Source: Siphonodentalium dalli
Lineage: Eukaryota > Mollusca > Scaphopoda > Gadilida > Siphonodentaliidae
Direction: 5' to 3'
Assembly (NCBI GenBank): GCA_032622095.1
Contig: CP136069.1
Coordinates: 65,621,319-65,685,318, forward strand
DNA: 64,000 nucleotides
Positions 57,788 through 64,000 of the stretch are shown here, piece after piece (positions within the stretch are counted from its first letter, which is position 1; the number at the start of each line of letters is the position of its first letter). The translations under genes were made by a program, and so were the position numbers. The notes beneath the pieces were generated by a model. It was not told the origin of the DNA. It saw nothing but the letters and a program-made list of their open reading frames with translations, and did no database searches.

Positions 57788-58732
57788 TAAAAAATAATTT
57801 CACTGTATTTTACTTAATTTATTTAATTTAATTTAATGTTAGCAAAAAAAAAGACAATTACCATTTCTCATTTCATCACAGATAAAAGGCAAATTACTAT
57901 ATTAATCATTTAAGTAATTAAAACCAATTCCATGTTGCCGAAATGATGAGACTTTAATATCGATTACATTTTTTTCAGCGGCATATTTTCATTTTCATTT
58001 TCCGATAGTCAAAGTTGACCAAAGGAGCAATTATAAGAAATAATTAGTACTGTTCCAATATGCAACAATACATATCAATAATTAATCAATAATTAATCAA
58101 TACCGATCATTGTATGTAATAATAAACTCTTAAAACGGTGTTTGTGTTAACAAATGCGTTTTGTTTTGTGTTACGTCATTCGTCGTATTTGACCCGGAAC
58201 TCTGCTGAAGGTTAGGCTATTCAGCCTATTGCGTCGAATTACAAAATCGCGTTTTGAATGTCTGTCTTTTCCCGCACGATAAAAAGAGGTCTTCGCACGA
58301 ACCGAAAATGATAAAACTTCCCAATTATAAGTGGAAATACCCAAATGAAGGAGTCTATGTAGGTCCCGAAGGAGTCTATAGACTCTTTGGTGTAGATTTC
58401 TGATGGAGAAAATGTAGGTCGATCTATTTTTGTCATAACTCTGACGAATTTTGACCTGGGAGAAAAAATCGAAATCGAGGCCAACTACGAGCATGCCAGT
58501 TTTAAATATAGAAACAGGGAATCCTGACAAATGGCGATATCGGAGACAAACAAATAAACGAAAACAACACATAAAATAAACATAGCAAAAACGCGGCACA
58601 GTAAAAATGTCAGAACGCCACGAGGTTTTACGTCGTTTTTGGTGACGTCATGGAGTGTGACACCAAGCTACCAAGCTACCAAGCTACGAATCTGTCTGAT
58701 CGCCATACTGTTGCGCGAGCGCACGTAATAAC
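57788..58732 (+). repeat. Duplicated segment, copy 2 (empty piggyBac site)
   Basis: This is the direct-orientation copy of 26250-27720, without the 496 bp insertion; a single TTAA remains at 57954-57957. TGACGTCA is retained at 58643-58650. 'gctaccaagctaccaagcta' near 58665 is a small local triplication not seen in copy 1. The minus-strand frame at 58171-58599 (142 codons) is longer than its counterpart in copy 1, lacks a domain and starts with GTG, so it is not annotated as a gene. Confidence 0.75.
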
Positions 58733-58823
58733 CACTTGATTTTAGAGTTATCCATCTCTGAACTTTGATGGGTAGGTTCCTCGACTCGTATCAAATATTT
58801 TTTACCCCCCGAAGCCGAAAGCA
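58729..58823 (-). repeat. Right partner of the long-range inverted repeat
   Basis: This is the reverse complement of 26028-26202, minus about 80-90 internal bases. It directly follows copy 2 of the duplicated segment, as its partner directly precedes copy 1. Confidence 0.65.
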
Positions 58824-58895
58824 CCAAAGGTTTGTTCCAGACCTAATTTACTAGAATCTTTTGTAAATTTCGCTATAAACTGGGAACTCATTGTA
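58824..58895 (+). repeat. Second copy of the 10117-10200 repeat
   Basis: 'caaaggtttgttccagacct', then 'actagaatc', 'ttgtaaattt' and 'ctataaactgggaactcatt' matches 10125-10197. Confidence 0.55.
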
Positions 58896-60102
58896 TTTGA
58901 TTTAAACATACTTATTGTCATGTATAATGGATGTATTAATACATAATTATAAGGGATTGGAGGACAAGTTCTGGAAACTTAGCTGGACCTCCCTACGACA
59001 AATATAAATTCAAACATAAATAAACAGAGTTATATTTATAAATAGGTTTGGTATGACGGGCATGATGGGTCAAATGTGTATACTAGATCGAACCAGGTTA
59101 AGTATGATTTTCGTAAGAGAATCGAAGAACGATGACGGCCGGGCCGGGTTTATTCGGGAATATTTGGATGGGGCATGACTATAGGAGGGTTATTAAATAG
59201 AAATTAGGGGTGTTGTCACATTGGGAGGACAACTGTATAGGGGAGGGGTCGATCGTGTTACGGTAATAGACAGTGAGTGGGGACATGACAAGGGGTCAAA
59301 CGTTTTAGTGGATTAACGGGAGGTCATTCGCAACAAGTCGCAAACCTGCAAGACAATTTGATAAATGTTAGAGCTGCTTCTATAATGATATTTATGGACC
59401 CGAGCCCCGAATGCGAGGGAATAAAATAAGGAGACGTATGTCCGGTAAGGACTCACTGTTGATTAATGAAAGCCAAAATTAAAATTACAACAGGAGTCAA
59501 AAGAGTTAAAACAAAATATATCAAAAGGGTGGACGGCAAAATCGCCACAGATGAAGCGAAGCTGCATCACGGCCACCCAGAGAGAACGGAGGGCGTCGCC
59601 CATGGAAGGATCATATGGAAAGTCACATACCGGAATATTTGTACTGAAATTTCTAGACTATACTAGGTATGTACAAGCCTCCATAAATGTGGGAGGTATG
59701 AAATAGCTATACTAAGGTATGAAATAAAATGTTGCAATGACATTGTCAACTGGACTAGACTGGGTATATTCTAATGCATGGCCAAGCCCTTGTAATATGG
59801 GGCATATGGAAATAAGTGGTCATAGTATAATAACCGTGGACGGATAAAGATCATGCACCCATAACAAATTAACAGCACCCTTAAATTTACATAGAAAAGA
59901 ATGTATAATAAAGCATAACTAATTACTTAACAATTAACAATAGCAATATAGAGAATGTGTGTTTGAGGAAATCTTGGTACCCATTCATCATGAAGGCATC
60001 CGGATCCCCTGGAAAGAAACTCTCTCCAAAACCGAAGGGGTGGCGCCCATGCCAAGCCACCCCATAGGCAGGAAAGGCATTCCCTCCAAGGGATGGAAAA
60101 GT
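58896..60102 (-). other. Non-coding; probably 3' part of the DIRS-like element
   Basis: No protein domain was found on either strand. It lies downstream of the recombinase on the minus strand, so some of it is probably the element's 3' non-coding region and terminal repeat, but the boundary could not be placed. A perfect 8 bp hairpin, GGGGTGGC (60037-60044) with GCCACCCC (60056-60063), sits 40 bp past the recombinase stop. Confidence 0.4.
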
Positions 60103-61014
60103 CTATAAAGCCGAGGGTCTAATGTAACGACGGAGGGCGTCAGATTGCCATCTTCCTAGTTGTTGGATCTGAATGTCTGAAAATCCCATTTGCGCCGCGA
60201 GGCTTGCGCCTCCTATTCTGAAACTGTGCCCTTTAAAACGGTGGGTATCCAGGGAACAGAAAAGCATGGCTTGTCTGAGTATTTTGTCGAATTCCCGACG
60301 TAAAATGGGGCCACCCAACGGTTTGCAGAAGAGGGGACCATCAGTACTTGGCCTGAGGGAAAGATAGTCATTGATCGCTCGCACTGGACAATAAACAGCT
60401 TGAGGTTGTTTTTGTATGTGAACCGGGTGTGGCCGACCCGAAGTGTTATGTTTAAATTTTCGGAAGATGAGTGTGGCAGTTTGAGTTGTCGCTGAGCAAT
60501 CAGAGCATTGTAACACCTGGGCAGTTTGGTTGTTAGTTTTTGGACATAATTCGCCAACCCGAGCTAATGCGTAGAAAGCAATCAAGAATAATGTACTGAA
60601 TAGAGCCTGGTCATATGAAGGTACAATAACGTTAATAGCAGCCACTAATTTATTTAGTATAGGGAGGGTGATGGGCAGACGCAGATCAAATGTGGGTCGT
60701 AATCGACGGGTACCCATTACCATTTTTTTTATGAGGAAGTCTCCTGTATGATCAATCGTGCCCTGCATTTTATGGTAAAAGGATAGGGCACTCAAAATAG
60801 ACATGATTGTGCTCGATGCCAATTGACTATTGAAAAGATAGGCAATGAAAATGCATAACATATCAAGAGGAATGGGCCAAGTTTCCTCCAAATTTAATGA
60901 AGAGCAGAATGTTCTATATTTCATAGAAGCGCTGTCATATTGGCGACGCGTGTTCTCTGATAGGGAGTGTTCGATCAGCCTGTTGGCGGTTGTAACAAGT
61001 TGACTAGAGACCAA
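60103..61014 (-). CDS. Tyrosine recombinase of a DIRS/Ngaro-type element
   Basis: The frame is 303 codons, starts with ATG and is uninterrupted. The N-terminal ~100 residues form the helical core-binding part (TRRQYDSASMKY, then MLCIFIAYL). The catalytic part shows the first Arg in LIAFYALARVGEL (about residue 175), the HxxR box in GHSFRIGGAS (about 266), then LGRWQSDA and the nucleophilic Tyr in LRRYIRP near the C terminus. All R-H-R-W-Y positions are present. In these retrotransposons the enzyme inserts a circular DNA intermediate without a DDE integrase. Its start overlaps the RNase H frame by about 40 bp, as in related elements. It is the only intact protein of the element. Confidence 0.87.
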   Translation of the reverse strand: MVSSQLVTTANRLIEHSLSENTRRQYDSASMKYRTFCSSLNLEETWPIPLDMLCIFIAYLFNSQLASSTIMSILSALSFYHKMQGTIDHTGDFLIKKMVMGTRRLRPTFDLRLPITLPILNKLVAAINVIVPSYDQALFSTLFLIAFYALARVGELCPKTNNQTAQVLQCSDCSATTQTATLIFRKFKHNTSGRPHPVHIQKQPQAVYCPVRAINDYLSLRPSTDGPLFCKPLGGPILRREFDKILRQAMLFCSLDTHRFKGHSFRIGGASLAAQMGFSDIQIQQLGRWQSDALRRYIRPSAL

Positions 61015-61484
61015 TGAGTCGGTACGTCTGTGCGATCCTGGAAACCAGGTGGCGCCAACTTCTGAAATTCAGCAAAGCGTGCACGTGAGAGGTGATCGGC
61101 AAGTACATTGTGTTTGCCCTCTATATGTTTAGCTTTAAATAGAATGTTATTCTGAAGGCATGTCAAGACAAGAATGCGCAAACGTGTTAAGAGATGGTGA
61201 TCTTTAGTTGTTTGTGCATTAATTATTGCTACAACTGCTGAGTTATCGGAGAAGAAAAGAATACATTTATTTTGCATTTGCTGTCCCCAAAGTTTCATTG
61301 CGATGACTATGGGGTACAGTTCCAAAACTGCTATGTTAAACCCTTTTTCCCGGGGTGTCCATGTACCATAGAAGTATGATTTTTGTAATAGACCTGAATA
61401 GCCCACTGTGGTGGCCGCGTCTGTGAAAAGAAATAGTTTGTCGCTAGTTAACCACTGTTGATCTAAGAAAAAAAGTCTTCCCAT
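60975..61484 (-). pseudogene. RNase H domain of the DIRS-like element
   Basis: The sequence has the four acidic positions of an RNase H fold: Asp in LFLFTDAAT, Glu in AVLELYP, Asp in FFSDNSAV and Asp in NVLADHLSRA. The domain removes RNA from the RNA:DNA hybrid during reverse transcription. It is in a different frame from the RT; continuity is restored at the run of seven A (61468-61474, plus strand), where both frames read the same FF…L/WL context. No methyltransferase domain is seen between this and the recombinase, which points to Ngaro-like rather than DIRS1/PAT-like elements. Confidence 0.8.
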
Positions 61485-62709
61485 TATAGCTTTTTAGAAA
61501 TTGGAGCCATATCGCCAGATCCCTTTTAACTTGTTTTGATAACTTGATATGATGATGAGGTTTTATAATCCCAATTGTCAAGTTGATAAGGCGACGTAAA
61601 AATACTCTGCCTGGAAGAACAAATGAACATGTAAAGTTTAAGAGACCAATTAGCGACTGAAGTTCACGTAGCGATACAGTTTTGAGCCCAAGAAATTGGT
61701 GTATGAGGTCCTGGCATTTGCTTAATTTATCCTGAGGTAACCGGGCCAACATAAGTTCTGTATCCAGCTCGATCCCAAGGAATGAGAGACAGGTTGAAGG
61801 GCCACATGTTTTTTCCGGTGCTATGGGAACACCCAGTTTGTCACAAAGGCCTATGAGAGCTTCTAGGTATGCCTCGCAGAGCTCTTGCGTGGGGGCTAGG
61901 ACCAAAAATTCATCAAGGTAGTGGGTCATGAGTTTTATCCCCATGTGATGACGGGCCATCCATTCGATCGCTGTGCTAAATTCTTCAAAAAGGAAACAAC
62001 TGCTCGATGCCCCCATCACCAACGCTTTGTCATGATAAAATTTGTTCCGAAATTTGAAACCGAGAAGGGGATAATCATGCAGCGAAATCGGAAGAATACG
62101 AAACGCATGGGCCAAATCACACCTGGCCAAATCTGAATTGGAAGGCATTCTCTGAATACAGTCGATCGCTGTTTGTATAGATGAGTATTCGACCCTTTTG
62201 AATTTTGGGTCAATATTGTCATTGACAGAATTGCCTACTGGATGAGACAAATGTTGGATCATCCGAAATTTCCCTGGGGTTTTCTTCGGTACGAGGCCTA
62301 TTGGAGATATAACTAACTGCGGGAAAGGTGGTGTGTCATAAGGACCAGCTACCCTCCCCGCTTCAACTTCAATTTGGATTTTGGCTGCGAGGATATCTTC
62401 TAACTCAGAGGCCGATTTAAGGTTATCCGACATTATGTTCCAGGGGGGTTTTGAGCAGCCTAATTTAAAACCATGTGAGAAACCATTGATGAGGAATTCG
62501 GCTTTGTCGGTGTTGTAGCCTCTAATTAGTCTTTTTAGCATTGGGACGCGTACGGGTGTCGGTAGGTGATTGATTCGTGGCCTGCTTATTGGGACCCTCG
62601 TATCCTCGAAAAGAACCCTTGTTGCCATTAAATTGGTTGGTTGTGCAGTTGACTGCACGGTGCGGTCGAAAACACCGAAAACATTGGTGCGAGTATCCAC
62701 AACTCGCAT
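61444..62709 (-). pseudogene. Reverse transcriptase of the DIRS-like element
   Basis: The real domain begins around PVRVPMLKRLIRGYNTDKAE; the ~60 residues before it overlap the Gag-like frame and may not be translated. Blocks seen in order: LVPKKTPGKFRMIQHLSHP, ARCDLAHAFRILPIS (first catalytic Asp), GASSSCFLFEEF, HYLDEFLVLAPT at the catalytic box, and LSFLGIELD. The box is Y-L-D-E where Y-x-D-D is expected. The frame ends at a homopolymer frameshift before RNase H. The order RT, RNase H, recombinase and the lack of an integrase identify a YR retrotransposon. Confidence 0.83.
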
Positions 62710-62950
62710 TGCATGCTTGTCCCCGGTGGAATTTCCGGCAATATGTCACTGGAACGAACATTTGTTTTGAGCCTTGCCGGGGGTTATATGGGGACTGGGG
62801 AGTCTGAAGTTGTGTCTGGGAACCCTTGAAAGGTGGTCGCGCTTGAGGGAGTGGAGCTGCCTTCCAATGGAGGTCCCAATGCGTGTCTTCCCACTTCAGG
62901 GAATGGTTGGTGCTCTTTAACACCCTAAATCCCGGTCGTACATAGCCCAA
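62522..62950 (-). pseudogene. C-terminal Gag-like part with CCCH/knuckle motif
   Basis: This frame continues the Gag-like protein after a one-base frameshift near 62930. In the upstream frame it reads YDRD then stops three codons on; here the sequence continues FRVLKSTNHSLKWEDTHWDL. It holds a cysteine/histidine cluster, CRKFHRGQAC, then CGYSHQCFRCFRPHRAVNC, of the type found in DIRS/Ngaro Gag-like proteins and thought to bind nucleic acid. The end overlaps the RT frame by about 190 bp. Confidence 0.7.
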
Positions 62951-63705
62951 TCGTAATTTTTTTCAGCCATGCGTTGTATACGCTCATCGTATGTTAGCAA
63001 TGGCTCGACGGCATCTTTGTCGCGTTTGCAATAAATTGCAATATAAATTTTGAATGCTTTTTGCCAAACGTTGATTGAGGTGATTGACTTTGGTGTTTTG
63101 GGCAGAAGGACGATAGACCCTGTAGAGCCCTCCCCATTAAATGCCATTGAATATGAGGTTGTGCTGTCATGTTGTGGCAGCAAAATTGCCAAGTTAATTG
63201 GTTCCCCTGCCCATACTTGTGATTTAATTTTCATGGGGACATGGGAACTAATCAGAACTGGGACTGTTGTTGCCGTGGAGAGCACCGATGAAGGATGTGC
63301 GGTGTTTGTCATGTCTGGGGGAGCCAGGGTCCAGGGCAAAAAGGTTTCAGTTGGATTGGCAGTATGAACTGCCTGAGTCGTACCCGTAGTATGATCAATT
63401 ATCGGTGTTATGGCCTCCGCCAGTTGAGATTGTAAGGCCCCAACAGATGGGGCAGCTGAGTTGGATGGTAAATTAGTTGCCAGGTTGTTGTTGTTTATAC
63501 CTGGCATATGTGTGGCCAAAACGCTGTTAATGGCCGATGAAAGATGTTGATTCAGATCATTAATGTCACAATTCCTGGTGTTAACCGGTTGGAATTCCTG
63601 CCCAGTCATGTCCGATTGGCTACTGGGAAAGCCTTGATTGTTCGTTTCCATATTGGTTGTTGAAAGATTGTTTGTATTGGTCGCTGGACGTCCAAGAGTG
63701 TCCAA
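62917..63705 (-). pseudogene. Central Gag-like region of the DIRS-like element
   Basis: The N-terminal two thirds are low-complexity (N, T, S, P rich). The conserved part is SQVWAGEPINLAILLP, then KSITSINVWQKAFKIYIAIY, then LLTYDERIQRMAE and YDWAMYDRD, the signature of the ORF1/Gag-like protein of animal DIRS/Ngaro elements. It ends early at the frameshift noted for the next frame. The likely role is packaging of element RNA. Confidence 0.68.
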
Positions 63706-63911
63706 GGCTGCTGTGCTGTCTGGTTTGTAACAGCAGCCGTGAAAGTTTGTGCCATTGTGTTGGTCGGCGGAGCCCTGAATCGCGGTCCCGATGGACTCGT
63801 GAACTGTGGAACAGTGAAAGACCGATTGATGTTACTATAATTTGAATGCGGAGTAATGTCATTGACCGGTACATCATTTAGTGTTTGTGCAGCAGTGGGC
63901 CTGGTAAACAT
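63606..63911 (-). pseudogene. N-terminal Gag-like frame, continues past a shift
   Basis: A Thr/Pro/Asn-rich frame with an ATG at 63911 overlaps the next Gag-like frame by about 100 bp. Similar composition suggests it is the N terminus of the same protein displaced by a frameshift around 63650-63700, but there are no conserved motifs to prove it. The element's 5' non-coding region lies beyond and leaves the window at 64000. Confidence 0.4.
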
Positions 63912-64000
63912 TGATGAATGTATCGTGTTACCAATATACGAACTGCTGGTAACTGTGCAGACTGTCCCATACGAATTTGTAGAAGTTGCACACGAAACAG

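Larger units (their letters stand above)
60037..63911 (-). mobile_element. DIRS/Ngaro-type YR retrotransposon (partial)
   Basis: The order on the minus strand is Gag-like protein with zinc motif, RT, RNase H, then tyrosine recombinase. Both true ends are unplaced: the 5' end is at or beyond 64000 and the 3' end lies somewhere in 58896-60102. The characteristic split direct or inverted terminal repeats could not be matched because the 5' end is cut. At least two single-base frameshifts and the altered RT box indicate a recently inactivated copy, or sequence errors at homopolymers. Confidence 0.82.

Noticed and set aside
58171-58599. A 142-codon minus-strand frame in duplicated segment copy 2.
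   Set aside because: It starts with GTG, is shortened in copy 1, and has no recognisable domain. Conservation between copies is at DNA level.
26250-58732. Direct copies of a ~1 kb segment 31 kb apart read as LTRs of a giant retroelement.
   Set aside because: No TG…CA ends, no primer-binding site or polypurine tract, no gag/pol between them, and the flanks do not share a short target duplication.
59466-59666. A 66-codon Lys-rich plus-strand frame.
   Set aside because: It lies in the presumed 3' non-coding part of the DIRS-like element; composition is AT-driven and no domain is visible.
61921-63845. Plus-strand frames opposite the Gag and RT regions.
   Set aside because: They are antisense shadows of the minus-strand element, without motifs of their own.

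Overview
The window looks like non-coding-rich nuclear DNA of an invertebrate animal, probably a marine lophotrochozoan such as a mollusc. That placement is an inference from the mix of repeats (LINE fragments, a tyrosine-recombinase retrotransposon, Helitron-like, piggyBac-like and palindromic MITE families, a long-monomer satellite) and from split exons with GT-AG borders; no marker gene fixes the species. There are no operons, rRNAs, convincing tRNAs or CRISPR arrays. Most open frames of 60-100 codons are chance or repeat-derived, and many begin with GTG rather than ATG.

Host coding sequence is scarce. Two plus-strand exons (2544-2699 and 7488-7642) encode the last two modules of a thrombospondin type-1 (TSP1)-like extracellular protein, separated by a 4.8 kb intron holding a dead LINE, a hAT-like element and several MITEs. 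A 149 bp palindromic MITE with a perfect 9 bp target-site duplication sits in the terminal exon and supplies its present stop codon. A second, weaker coding-like tract lies on the minus strand at 17805-18368.

From 8 to 25 kb the DNA is a mosaic of palindromic or foldback MITEs, degenerate tandem repeats and one 4.0 kb foldback element (18593-22612). The arms of that element are inverted arrays of a ~380-390 bp repeat, and its core carries a CR1/L2-like reverse-transcriptase fragment. From 26 to 31 kb there is a segment duplicated again at 57.8-58.7 kb. One copy holds a piggyBac-like insertion and the other preserves the empty site. Four Helitron-like units follow, joined head to tail.

The dominant feature is a satellite of exactly fifteen ~1.6 kb monomers (32855-57041). 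It has a dimeric higher-order block, a chimeric monomer with an 80 bp duplication, and a trimeric block. The duplicated segment and a pair of inverted flanks (26028-26202 and 58729-58823) bracket this whole interval.

The right end (about 60.1-64 kb, minus strand) is a DIRS/Ngaro-type retrotransposon with Gag-like, zinc-knuckle, RT, RNase H and tyrosine-recombinase regions in order. Its Gag and RT/RNase H are broken by single-base frameshifts, its RT box is YLDE instead of YLDD, and its recombinase is intact. It runs off the right edge.
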